From assembly GCF_008638365.1 (NCBI RefSeq), contig NZ_VWVU01000003.1, positions 310,001 through 374,000 of the forward strand: DNA of 64,000 bases, written 5' to 3'. Positions 25,716 through 33,709 of this stretch are shown here, one piece after another. The stretch's first letter is position 1, and every line of letters starts with the position of its first letter. Origin of the DNA: Nocardiopsis quinghaiensis. GTDB lineage: Bacteria > Actinomycetota > Actinomycetes > Streptosporangiales > Streptosporangiaceae. The notes under the pieces are model-generated. The model made no database searches. It was not told where the DNA came from and saw only the letters and a list, made by a program, of their open reading frames with translations. The position numbers and the translations under genes were made by a program.

Positions 25716-26660
25716 GTGGAACCCAGAATCCAGGGATTCGACTACCAGCGCGTCCCCGTCGCCGAAGGGGTGGCGCTCAACGCCGCCGTGGGCGGATCGG
25801 GCAGTCCCCTCGTGCTGCTGCACGGTTTTCCCCAGACCCACCTGATGTGGCGGCACGTGGCGGCCGACCTGGCCGCCGACCACACCGTCATCTGCCCGGA
25901 CCTGCGCGGTTACGGCGACAGTGACAAACCCGCCGACGCCGACGGGCAGGCCTACTCCAAGCGCACCATGGCCGCCGACATCGTCGCTTTGGCCCGGTCC
26001 CTGGGACACGAGCGCTTCGCCCTGGCCGGCCATGACCGGGGTGCCCTGGTCGCCGTTCGCGCCGGGTTGGACCACCCCGAGGCGGTCACCCACCTGGCCT
26101 CCCTCGACGTGCTGCCGACCCTGGACATGTGGGAGGTGCTGAGCGGGGCCTCGGCGGCCGTGGGCTTTCACCTGTACCTGATGGCCCAGCCGCCCGGCCT
26201 GCCCGAGCAGCTGATCGGCGCCAGCCCGGACGTGTTCTTCGGGCACTTCCTGGACGTCTGGGTGCGCGACCCCGGGGCGATCCCCGCCGAGGTGCGCGCC
26301 GCCTACCTCACGGCCTCCCGTGAGGCCGTGCCCTCCATCGTGGCCGACTACCGGGCCTCGGCCGGCGTCGACGTCGAGCACGACGAGACCGACCGGGCGG
26401 CCGGGAACCGGCTGCGTATGCCGGTGTCGGTGCTGCAGCAGGACTGGGGCGCGGCCCTGGGCTACGACGCCGCCGCGGTGTGGCGGGCCTGGGCGCCCGA
26501 CCTGCACCACAGCACGGTGGCCTGTGGCCACTTCATGGCCGAGGAGGCCCCGGCCGAGGTGGTCCAGGCGCTGCGCGCCCTCCTGGGCCGGTCCTCGACC
26601 TGCCCGGGGCCGGTGGGCGGCGTCTGCTGCGGGTCAACTTCTGCGACCAGCACACGCTGA
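25716..26660 (+). CDS. Alpha/beta hydrolase, haloacetate dehalogenase / epoxide hydrolase-like
   Basis: 314 aa from a GTG at 25716 preceded by GGAAGGAAG. The oxyanion motif is LLHGFPQTHLMW, the nucleophile elbow GHDRGALVA carries Asp as nucleophile, as in fluoroacetate dehalogenases and epoxide hydrolases, and the catalytic His is in CGHFMAEEAP. Residues beyond about 293 (SSTCPGPVGG onwards) look unlike the family and may be frame read-through into the following remnant. Divergent from the SARP regulator, which may control it. Substrate unknown. Confidence 0.87.
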   Translation: MEPRIQGFDYQRVPVAEGVALNAAVGGSGSPLVLLHGFPQTHLMWRHVAADLAADHTVICPDLRGYGDSDKPADADGQAYSKRTMAADIVALARSLGHERFALAGHDRGALVAVRAGLDHPEAVTHLASLDVLPTLDMWEVLSGASAAVGFHLYLMAQPPGLPEQLIGASPDVFFGHFLDVWVRDPGAIPAEVRAAYLTASREAVPSIVADYRASAGVDVEHDETDRAAGNRLRMPVSVLQQDWGAALGYDAAAVWRAWAPDLHHSTVACGHFMAEEAPAEVVQALRALLGRSSTCPGPVGGVCCGSTSATSTR

Positions 26661-26993
26661 CCCGCGACCTGGGACGGCCGGTGCGCACCCACCTGGGCCT
26701 GGACTCGCGGGCCCTGACCAGGGTGCTGTCCCTGCTCGCACGGGTTCCCGCCGCCGGACGTCTGGTCGTGGGCGCGCACACCACAGGTTCGGATGCCTGG
26801 ACCGTGCTCGCCCGTTCGGGCCCATGACCGCTGGGCGCGGGGGCACGGCCAGTCACGGGCCACCGCGGCCCTCACCGCCTGGACGGTCGGCCTGACCGCG
26901 GGGTCGGAGCCGGGAGTGCACCACCTGCACCACCTGGTCGCTCTCGCCGACCTTCCACACGGTCTGGGGATCGCCCTCGGCGGTTCCCGGTGA
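26630..26993 (+). pseudogene. Coding-like remnant with an internal frameshift, family unknown
   Basis: Directly after the hydrolase, codon bias points to another frame ending at 26827 (NFCDQHTLTRDLGRPVRTHL, AGRLVVGAHTTGSDAWTVLA). The same bias then continues in a different frame from about 26818 to the stop at 26993 (HGQSRATAALTAWTVGLTAG, HHLVALADLPHGLGIALGGS). No plausible start codon or ribosome site is present. I read it as one decayed gene of about 120 codons with one frameshift near 26820; a sequencing error is the alternative. I do not recognise the family. Confidence 0.4.
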
Positions 26994-27753
26994 GGGCGCC
27001 GCCATCCACGGGCCCGGCCGATGTTTGCTCCCCGCAGGGCGGGTAGGGCTGGGAGTGCACCTGCGCGCCTCGCGGGCCACGGGGGGCGGCCTTCACGGCC
27101 GTGTGGCTCCGGGATGGAACGGCGCGGGTGCGGGGCCGGGCGCCCACGGGGGTTGAGCGCGCACGGCCCGCGCCGGACCGCCGGTATCGGGGGATCCGCA
27201 GGGCCCGGCGAGACGCGAAAGCCCCCGCGCGACCAAACGTCGCGCGGGGGCTTTTCTCGTTCCGCCTCAGGTCGCCCGTGAATGCATCGGGCAAAAACCC
27301 GTCACTTTCCGTGTTGAATGGCGACCAGTGCAGGTCACCGGGGCACAGGCCCCTGAGTGGGGGCAGGCACCCCCCGCGCCCGCCCCCACGGCCCGCCCAG
27401 CTGTCCAGGTGACGCAGCACCGCCAGCACCCGGCGGTCGGGGACGCGGTGGGCGCGGGCGCTGCGGCCCGGGTGCGCGGCGCGGGCGTCCAGGCCGGCGC
27501 CCACGTGGTGCAGGGGCCGGTCCAGCTCCCGGTAGGGGCGGACCTGACCGGGGTGGGGTTCTCCGCAGGGCGCGCTTGGGGGAAGGGATGCGCCGGTGTC
27601 CCTGTTCTGGTCGGGGGAGTGGGCCGTGCGTGGAGCGGGAGGGCGCTGGTTACGCTGCGTTCGCCACTTTTCCGGGCCGGGGGAAGCGATTCGTGCACGG
27701 TGGCGCCCGCGCGCGGATAGCCTCGGTCCGTTCCCTGCTGTAGGAGGTGCTCG
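26994..27753. other. 760-bp region with a strong terminator and a coding-like minus-strand fragment
   Basis: No intact gene. A near-textbook rho-independent terminator is at 27221-27255. Between about 27368 and 27546 the minus strand has roughly 60 codons with near-perfect GC third positions (YRELDRPLHHVGAGLDARAA, RVPDRRVLAVLRHLDSWAG) but no start codon, probably a gene remnant. The rest shows no recognisable content. The ribosome site of the exonuclease gene (TAGGAGGTG) is at its right end. Confidence 0.45.
27221..27255. terminator. Strong rho-independent terminator
   Basis: GCCCCCGCGCGAC (27221-27233) pairs perfectly with GTCGCGCGGGGGC (27239-27251) around CAAAC, followed by TTTT; AAA precedes the stem on the other side, so it could work both ways. 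It is the best-formed terminator in the window, yet no intact gene ends next to it; the nearest plus-strand coding is the remnant ending at 26993. Confidence 0.88.
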
Positions 27754-28743
27754 GTGTCCCACACCTGGACCGCGATCGACTTCGAGACCGCCAACCACGA
27801 CCGCGGTAGCGCGTGCGCGGTCGGGCTGGTGCGGGTACGCGACGGCGCGGTCGTGGACCGGTACACCACCCTGATACGGCCGCCCCGGCAGGCGGACTTC
27901 TTCTCCCACCACAACACCGCCGTGCACGGCATCACCGCGGCCGACGTCGTCGACGCCCCCTCCTGGCCCCAGGTGCACACGCGCATCGTGGAGTTCACCG
28001 ACGGAGACCCGCTGGTGGCGCACAACGCCGCCTTCGACATGGGTGTGCTGCGCCAGGCCTGTGCGCACACCGGGCTGTCCCACCCGGCGTGGGAGTACGC
28101 GTGCACGCTGGCGCTGTCCCGGCGCACCTGGGTCGGACTGCCCGACCACAAGCTGCCGACGGTGTGCGCCCACATCGGCCACCGGGTGGTGCACCACCAC
28201 CGGGCCGACGCCGACGCCGAGGCCGCCGCGCACATCATGATCGCCGCCATGGTCCGGTACGGGAGTTCCTCGCTGGCCGACCTGGCCCGCGCCGCCCGGT
28301 TGGACCTGCGTCGGATGCAGGCCGCCGCCGGGCACCGGGGCGGGGTTCCCGAGCCCTTCGCGGCCCCGGCCGCGGCGGTGTCCGCGCCCGCGCCGGGAGA
28401 GGACCGTTTCGGCAGGTGGCAGCGCGACGCCCAGACTCCTCTGCCCGCCCCCTCCCCCGACGCCGATCCCTCGGGGCCGCTGTACGGGCGCACCGTGTGC
28501 GTCTCGGGCGACCTCGCGTCCATGGACAAGCCCGAGGTGTGGCGGCGTGTGGCCGAGGCGGGCGGCCACCCCGCCAAGAACGTCACCAGGAAGACCGACG
28601 TGCTCGTGGTGGGCGGTCACGGCGGTGCCGGCAAGACCGCCAAGCACCTGCGGGCCGAGGACTACCGTGCGCGTGGCCAGCGCATCGACTTCGTCAGTGA
28701 GGCCGAACTGCTCGCTCTGCTGGGGATGACCACCGGAGCCTGA
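27754..28743 (+). CDS. DnaQ-like 3'-5' exonuclease fused to a BRCT domain
   Basis: 329 aa from a GTG at 27754 with TAGGAGG upstream. Residues 1-170 are a DEDDh exonuclease: Exo I IDFETAN, Exo II AHNAAFDMG, Exo III with His and Asp in HHHRADADAEAA. A Pro/Ala linker follows, then a BRCT domain at about 245-325 (LYGRTVCVSGDLASMDKPEV, GGHPAKNVTRKTDVLVVGGH). It resembles the epsilon-like proofreading exonucleases found outside Pol III and probably acts in DNA repair, with BRCT binding DNA ends or partners. Followed by a 22-bp perfect hairpin. Confidence 0.9.
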   Translation: MSHTWTAIDFETANHDRGSACAVGLVRVRDGAVVDRYTTLIRPPRQADFFSHHNTAVHGITAADVVDAPSWPQVHTRIVEFTDGDPLVAHNAAFDMGVLRQACAHTGLSHPAWEYACTLALSRRTWVGLPDHKLPTVCAHIGHRVVHHHRADADAEAAAHIMIAAMVRYGSSSLADLARAARLDLRRMQAAAGHRGGVPEPFAAPAAAVSAPAPGEDRFGRWQRDAQTPLPAPSPDADPSGPLYGRTVCVSGDLASMDKPEVWRRVAEAGGHPAKNVTRKTDVLVVGGHGGAGKTAKHLRAEDYRARGQRIDFVSEAELLALLGMTTGA

Positions 28744-28753
28744 GCGGGGCCGC

Positions 28754-28802
28754 ACACGGCCGACCGCCCGCCTCCACCGCGGAGGCGGGCGGTCGGCCGT
28801 GT
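28754..28802. terminator. 22-bp perfect hairpin between convergent genes
   Basis: Positions 28754-28775 pair without mismatch to 28781-28802 around a 5-base loop (ACCGC). It fills the gap between the exonuclease stop and the convergent baeRF stop. There is no T tract; it fits the actinobacterial hairpin-only terminator type and should act on both strands. Confidence 0.75.
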
Positions 28803-28805
28803 CGG

Positions 28806-29954
28806 TCAGGCCCCGTGTTGTTCGGTGTTGGGAAAGCGCAGGATGGCGCAGGTCCCTTCACTGGTGTGGCCGTGGTCGAGCAGTTCGCTGAACCCGGCGC
28901 CGGACGCCAGCGCCGAGCGCAGCATCAGCGCGCTGGCCGGGGCGCGAAACGCCGCGTCCGCGTCGTCCAGGTTCGCCGGGTCGTCGGCGACCAGTATCGG
29001 CTCGTGGGGCGAACCCCACAGTTCGGGCTCGCCGTCGCGCTCCGCGCCCAGCAGCAGGGTCTGCACCCGCGCCTCCGAGAGCATCGGCAGGGTTTCCTTG
29101 ACGTCGTGCACCGCCTGGTCGTTGGCGAGTTTCTGCTGGTAGTCGGCGAGGACGTCGTCGTGGCTGTCGATGACGAAGTCGCGCAGCGCCTCCTCCGCGG
29201 CCTCGTGCAGGCGCTCCTCCGCGTCGGGGCCGCCCCGTCCGCCGGATACCAGTCGGATCGGGATGGTCAGCTTGCGCTCACCCAGGTTGTCACGCAGGAA
29301 GGCGATGGCCTCCTCGTCTCCGCCGACGAAGATGACCTTGGCGTTCACCTCGGCGACCGCGTCGCGCACGTGCTGGGCGATCCGGCTGGCGTTCTCCCGC
29401 CATGTCTCACGGGGGAAGTGCTTGCCGTCGAACCGGCCGTTGTAGCCGCTGAGGACGCCGGGCCCGCCGCGACCCATGGTGTCGATGTTGCGCAGATTGG
29501 CTCCGGAGAACTCCTGCTCGGAGACCGGTTTGGTGGAGGGTTTGGCCGTGTAGGAGAACACCTTGGCGTTGACCCGGTCCAGCGCCACCAGGACGTAGGG
29601 AAGGTAGCGTCCCCGGTCGGTGACCAGGGGAAGGGGATCGGGAACCGGCATCAGCCGGGCGCGGTTCTGCTGGGGCGGCTCCGAGAGGGTGTAGGCGCCC
29701 AGCAGCCGTCCCTCGGAGGCGAACAGGGACTGGCCGTGGTCGCCGAAGGCCCGGGAGGAGCTTTCCCTCACCGCTTCCTCGAGTACGTCCAGGGTGGTCT
29801 TGTCGGCGCCCTGGGAGGACAGGTCCTCGCGCAGGTGCCGCCAGCGCAGCTCAAGCTCCTTGCCGGCGTCGGTCCTGTCGCGGCTGGTGTCCAGGTGTAC
29901 CGAGGCCACCGGAGCATCGCTCTCGTACAGAGGTCGCAGAAAACCCAGGTCCAT
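28806..29954 (-). CDS. baeRF/Vms1-like (archaeo-eukaryotic release-factor fold) protein
   Basis: 382 aa. The N-terminus (FLRPLYESDAPVASVHLDTS) and the middle (VLVALDRVNAKVFSYTA, KVIFVGGDEEAIAFLRDNLG) match the bacterial eRF1-related family (baeRF, Vms1/Rv2629 type). Family members bind ribosomes or resemble peptidyl-tRNA hydrolases and are linked to hibernation and ribosome rescue; no assay result is implied for this one. A strong AAGGAGG lies 33 nt ahead of the ATG with a 20-nt hairpin between them (see separate entry). An in-frame TGA upstream excludes a longer start. Confidence 0.82.
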   Translation of the reverse strand: MDLGFLRPLYESDAPVASVHLDTSRDRTDAGKELELRWRHLREDLSSQGADKTTLDVLEEAVRESSSRAFGDHGQSLFASEGRLLGAYTLSEPPQQNRARLMPVPDPLPLVTDRGRYLPYVLVALDRVNAKVFSYTAKPSTKPVSEQEFSGANLRNIDTMGRGGPGVLSGYNGRFDGKHFPRETWRENASRIAQHVRDAVAEVNAKVIFVGGDEEAIAFLRDNLGERKLTIPIRLVSGGRGGPDAEERLHEAAEEALRDFVIDSHDDVLADYQQKLANDQAVHDVKETLPMLSEARVQTLLLGAERDGEPELWGSPHEPILVADDPANLDDADAAFRAPASALMLRSALASGAGFSELLDHGHTSEGTCAILRFPNTEQHGA

Positions 29955-29962
29955 GTATCCGC

Positions 29963-29994
29963 GGGGCGTGTGTCCCCGCCCCGCTCACCTCCTT
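29963..29994 (-). promoter_or_regulatory. Ribosome site separated from the start codon by a hairpin
   Basis: On the minus strand, AAGGAGG (complement of 29988-29994) is followed by GGGGCG...CGCCCC (29982-29963, 6-bp stem, 8-base loop) and then the ATG at 29954. Linear spacing is 33 nt; with the hairpin folded it falls to about 13. This could be structure-assisted initiation of the baeRF-like gene. Confidence 0.4.
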
Positions 29995-30214
29995 CTCGGG
30001 GTCGGTCTGCGGGCCATCCTCGGTTCCATGCTGCTCATGGGGTGCGCGCCACGTCGATACAGACACGCTCCTTGCCCAAGGATTTCCTGGCCTTGGCCTG
30101 CCCCTACCCAGAGAGCCGGGAGACAGTGGTGGCCGATCGGAGAGGATCCCCGACTGTCGGGTGCGGTGGGGGCCGTGTCCCTAACGTCGGTGGTGAAGGA
30201 GAGGGAGGCACCAC

Positions 30215-31087
30215 ATGCTGGACCGGCTCAACCGGGCGCTGGAGAAGGTCGAGGAGGACACCCGGGCGCCAGTGGACGTGGCGGAGATGGCGCGTATCGC
30301 GCTCACCTCCGAGCACCACTTCCGCCGCCTGTTCTCGACGCTGGCGGGGATGCCCCTGTCGGAGTACGTGCGTCGGCGCAGGCTCACGCTCGCGGGCACC
30401 GAGGTGCTCCGGGGCGGGGACGGCCTGCTCGACATCGCGGTCCGCCACGGCTACGGGTCGGCGGAGGCCTTCGCCCGGGCGTTTCGCGCCATGCACGGCG
30501 TGGGGCCGGGTGAGGCCCGCAGGACCGGTGCGGTGCTCAACTCCCAACCGCGGATGACGTTTCGCCTGACCGTCGAAGGGAGCACCACCATGCGTTACCG
30601 GATCGTGGACAAGGAGGCCTTCCGGCTCGTGGGACCCAGGGCCAGGGTGCCACTGGTGCACGAGGGGGAGAACCCGGCCATCACCGAGTTCGTCCGGAGT
30701 CTGGGAAAGAGTGTCCACCGGAAGCTGGCGGAGCTGTCCGAACAGGAGCCGCACGGTGTCCTGTCGGTGACCGCGAACGTCGACCCGTCCTGGGAGGAGG
30801 GCAGCGAGCTGGACTACTACCAGGCGGCGGCCACCTCCTCGCCCGCCCCGGAGGGGATGGAGGTCCTACGGGTGCCCGCGGGCACCTGGGTGGTCTTCCC
30901 CTTCTCCGGTTCCTCGGGGAGTTTCCCGGAGTCCCTGCAGCGGATGTGGGCGGACGCGTTCGCGCAGTGGTTCCCCTCCCACCCCTCCTACCGGACCAAG
31001 GAGGGCCCCTCGGTCCTGAGGGTGGACTACGGGCAGGACCCCACCTCCGCCGAGGGTGAGCTGTGGCTGCCCGTCGAGCGGGCCTGA
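30215..31087 (+). CDS. AraC-family regulator with GyrI-like effector domain
   Basis: 290 aa, ATG at 30215 after GGAGAGGGAGG. Residues 1-110 contain two AraC-type helix-turn-helices (VDVAEMARIALTSEHHFRRL and LLDIAVRHGYGSAEAFARAF). Residues about 125-290 form the GyrI/BmrR-like small-molecule-binding domain (YRIVDKEAFRLVGPRARVPL, LRVPAGTWVVFPFSG). The layout matches Rob/TipA-like sensors that react to drugs or metabolites. No efflux gene adjoins it. It is divergent from the baeRF gene. Confidence 0.9.
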   Translation: MLDRLNRALEKVEEDTRAPVDVAEMARIALTSEHHFRRLFSTLAGMPLSEYVRRRRLTLAGTEVLRGGDGLLDIAVRHGYGSAEAFARAFRAMHGVGPGEARRTGAVLNSQPRMTFRLTVEGSTTMRYRIVDKEAFRLVGPRARVPLVHEGENPAITEFVRSLGKSVHRKLAELSEQEPHGVLSVTANVDPSWEEGSELDYYQAAATSSPAPEGMEVLRVPAGTWVVFPFSGSSGSFPESLQRMWADAFAQWFPSHPSYRTKEGPSVLRVDYGQDPTSAEGELWLPVERA

Positions 31088-31113
31088 AAGCGCCCGCCCG
31101 GTGCCCGCGAGGC

Positions 31114-31135
31114 CCCGGCCCCGGTCGGGGCCGGG
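31114..31135. terminator. GC-rich hairpin between convergent genes
   Basis: CCCGGCCC (31114-31121) pairs with GGGCCGGG (31128-31135) around a 6-base loop, 26 bp after the AraC-gene stop and ahead of the convergent hydrolase gene. Confidence 0.5.
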
Positions 31136-31269
31136 CACGGGACTCATCCCGGACGCGTTGTGGTAGTCACCGCACCCCACCCTCCAGCCTCACGCGACCG
31201 TGGGGTCGAGCCGGATCCGTGAACCTCGCCCTACCCCAGCGATGCGACCAACGTTGTGGCCGGGTACGC

Positions 31270-32115
31270 CTAGACGCGGGCGCGGCAGCGGTCCAGGAAG
31301 CGGCGCAGTACCTCGTTGAACCGCTCGGGCCGCTCCAGGTTGGGCAGGTGCCCGGCCCCCTCGATGATCTCCACGACCGAGTCGGGGACCATCACGTGCA
31401 TGGACTCGGTGAAGCCGGGCGGGGTGAACCCGTCGTACTGGCCTCCCACCAGCAGGGTCGGAGCGGACACCCGGCGCAGCAGGGGTACGTAGTCCTGGCG
31501 TCGGGCCCGGCCCAGCAGCGCGGCCGCCGCGCCCTCGGGAGGGGCCGCGTACATCATGGCGCGCACGTGGTCGGCCACGGCGGGCAGCTCCCGCGCGTTG
31601 TCGGCCGTCATCATGCCCACGAGCATCTCGTCGGCGTAGCCGCGCATGCCCTCGGCGCGCAGCCGCTCGGCCAGCGCCAGGCGGGCGGCCCTGCCCTGTT
31701 CGGTCTCGGGGCGGGGGTTGGTGGCGGCCAGGGTCAGCGAGTCGATCCGGTCGGGGAAGAGTCGGTACAGCTCCAGTGCGACCTGACCGCCCATCGACAG
31801 CCCCACCACGCTCACCACGTCCAGGTCCAGGTGGTCCAGGAGCGCGGACAGGTCGCGGGCGAAGGTGTCCAGATTGGTGGTTCCGGGCACGACGGTGCTG
31901 CTCCCGTATCCGCGCAGGTCGGGGACGATCACCCGATAGCCGCGTCCTGCCAACGCCCTGACCTGCGGTTCCCACATGGTGCGGTCGAAGGGGTGGCCGT
32001 GGACGAAGAGGACGGGGTATCCGGCTCCGCGGTCGGTGTAGGTGACGCTGATCCCGCGCACGGAGGCGATGCCCGGGCCGTCACTGTTCGCGGTGTTCGT
32101 CGTCTGGTGTGCCAC
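31270..32115 (-). CDS. Alpha/beta hydrolase, 3-oxoadipate enol-lactonase-like
   Basis: 281 aa from a GTG at 32115. Motifs: oxyanion LFVHGHPFDRTMW, nucleophile elbow GLSMGGQVA with Ser, acid residue near GGQYDGFTPP, and His in GAGHLPNLERPERF. This arrangement is common to PcaD-like lactonases and related esterases. No beta-ketoadipate pathway genes surround it, so the substrate is open. It converges on the AraC regulator gene. Confidence 0.85.
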   Translation of the reverse strand: MAHQTTNTANSDGPGIASVRGISVTYTDRGAGYPVLFVHGHPFDRTMWEPQVRALAGRGYRVIVPDLRGYGSSTVVPGTTNLDTFARDLSALLDHLDLDVVSVVGLSMGGQVALELYRLFPDRIDSLTLAATNPRPETEQGRAARLALAERLRAEGMRGYADEMLVGMMTADNARELPAVADHVRAMMYAAPPEGAAAALLGRARRQDYVPLLRRVSAPTLLVGGQYDGFTPPGFTESMHVMVPDSVVEIIEGAGHLPNLERPERFNEVLRRFLDRCRARV

Positions 32116-32381
32116 AAGAACCGATGCTATTCACGTGCGCAAGGGGTGCTTTCACCGGGAGGGGGCACACCGGTGGGGCCGGTGGCCGGGCCGCAGGCGG
32201 TTCCTTCTCACCTGCGGCCCGAACGCACTGTGGCCCCTCGTCCTCGGGGGCACGGCGTGTCGGGCGCGGCCCGCCCCGTGGTGCCGGAGCGCTCGGCGCC
32301 CGCTCACCGGGAAGACGCCCGCGAACGCCGTCGGGTTCGCTCCTGACCTTCCGGACGCGCGGGTCTTCCCCGGCGGATCCC

Positions 32382-33623
32382 TCAGCGGGCCCCCGCCGAG
32401 GCCCTCCCGGAGCGGCTCCGGACCAGGAACAGCGACGCCACCAGGTAGGGAGCGGCGAACAGCGCGAAGGCGGCGCTGTGGCCGGTCAGGGTGAACACCC
32501 CCGCGTACAGCAGGTAGGAGGCCGTGGTGAGGGCGTCGGCGCCCAGTCCGGCCACTGAGGTGACCGTGGCCCGGCTGGAACCGGTGATGCGGTCCTGGAG
32601 CCGGGCGTCGGCGACCACGCCCGCCGCCTGGCACGCACCGAAGCCCGTTCCGAGCAGGACCCACCCCGGTGGACCCGCGAGCAGGGCGCCGACGGCGATG
32701 GCGGGTGCGGCCAGGCCCAGAAGGAGGGCGAAGGCCCCCACGGGCAGGCGGGAGACGGGGCCGGCGAGCAGGCCTCCGATGGTGATGCACACCCACACCA
32801 CCAGCACCACGACGGGCACCGTGTCGGTGGGGACGCCGGCTTCGACCGCCAGCAGGGGGACGTACTCCTCCAGCATCGTCCAGAAGGAGGAGACCACGAC
32901 CACCAGCATGACCGCGCCGCGCACCCGGCGGCTGGAGCGGGCCTGGGACAGCCCCTCGCGCAGGGCGGTCCGGTAACCGGGAGGCTGCCCCTCACCGGTT
33001 TCGGAGCCGTCGGCGTGGTCGGTGGCCGCCGTGCCGGCTCGGTGTTCGGGCAGAGCCAGCGCGGCCAGGGCGCACAGCACGCATGCGGCGATGCTGCCCG
33101 CACCGATCGCGGTGTAGCCGCCGTGGGCCATGACGGGGATCGCCAGCAGGGTGGCGGCTCCGACGGCGGCCACGTCCAGGGCGCGGGCCACACCCATGAC
33201 CTGGGCGTAGCGGTCGGTGGCGCCACGGTGGCCGAGTTCGGTGTAGACGAGGGCTTCCAGGGCCCCGGAGGCCAGGGCCCCGCCCGCACCCCACAGGACG
33301 AAGCCCGAGGCGAAGGCCCAGTAACCGGGCCAGAGCAGCCACAGCGAGAACCCGGCGGCGGCCAGGAGCGGTGCGGCGGCCAGCAGGTGGCGGCGGGGCA
33401 CCACGTCCGCCCAGGCTCCGGCGGGCACGGACACGGCGACCGAGGTCAGGGACCAGAGCACGAACAGTGAACTGATCCGGGTGACGGACAGGCCGCTCTG
33501 GTCGAACAGGACCGCGTACAGCGGGTAGAGGAGGACGAACTCCCCCAGTGCCGCGTAGGCGTACAGGGGCCAGGTCAGGCGGGACGCGTGCGTGTGGGGT
33601 GCACGCGGCGGCAGGGTGGTCAT
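32382..33623 (-). CDS. Major facilitator superfamily transporter (DHA1-like)
   Basis: 413 aa with about 12 hydrophobic segments split by a cytoplasmic loop (HRAGTAATDHADGSETGEGQ). Motif A-like AGAWADVVPRRHLL follows helix 2, typical of drug/proton antiporters. Substrate cannot be assigned. It is a stand-alone gene; 86 bp separate its ATG from the stop of the upstream CtaG-like gene on the same strand, so readthrough is possible. Confidence 0.85.
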   Translation of the reverse strand: MTTLPPRAPHTHASRLTWPLYAYAALGEFVLLYPLYAVLFDQSGLSVTRISSLFVLWSLTSVAVSVPAGAWADVVPRRHLLAAAPLLAAAGFSLWLLWPGYWAFASGFVLWGAGGALASGALEALVYTELGHRGATDRYAQVMGVARALDVAAVGAATLLAIPVMAHGGYTAIGAGSIAACVLCALAALALPEHRAGTAATDHADGSETGEGQPPGYRTALREGLSQARSSRRVRGAVMLVVVVSSFWTMLEEYVPLLAVEAGVPTDTVPVVVLVVWVCITIGGLLAGPVSRLPVGAFALLLGLAAPAIAVGALLAGPPGWVLLGTGFGACQAAGVVADARLQDRITGSSRATVTSVAGLGADALTTASYLLYAGVFTLTGHSAAFALFAAPYLVASLFLVRSRSGRASAGAR

Positions 33624-33709
33624 GGAGGTCTTTCGGTCGAGCGGAGGAGGACACCGGGGTGGGGATCGCCCGGTGGGCCCCGCGCTCGGGCCGAGGACCG
33701 AGGAAGGAC

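Noticed and set aside
26872-28755. 627-codon minus-strand frame opposite the exonuclease gene
   Set aside because: Antisense shadow of a clear DnaQ-BRCT gene; only a short stretch near 27368-27546 has independent coding character and is reported separately.
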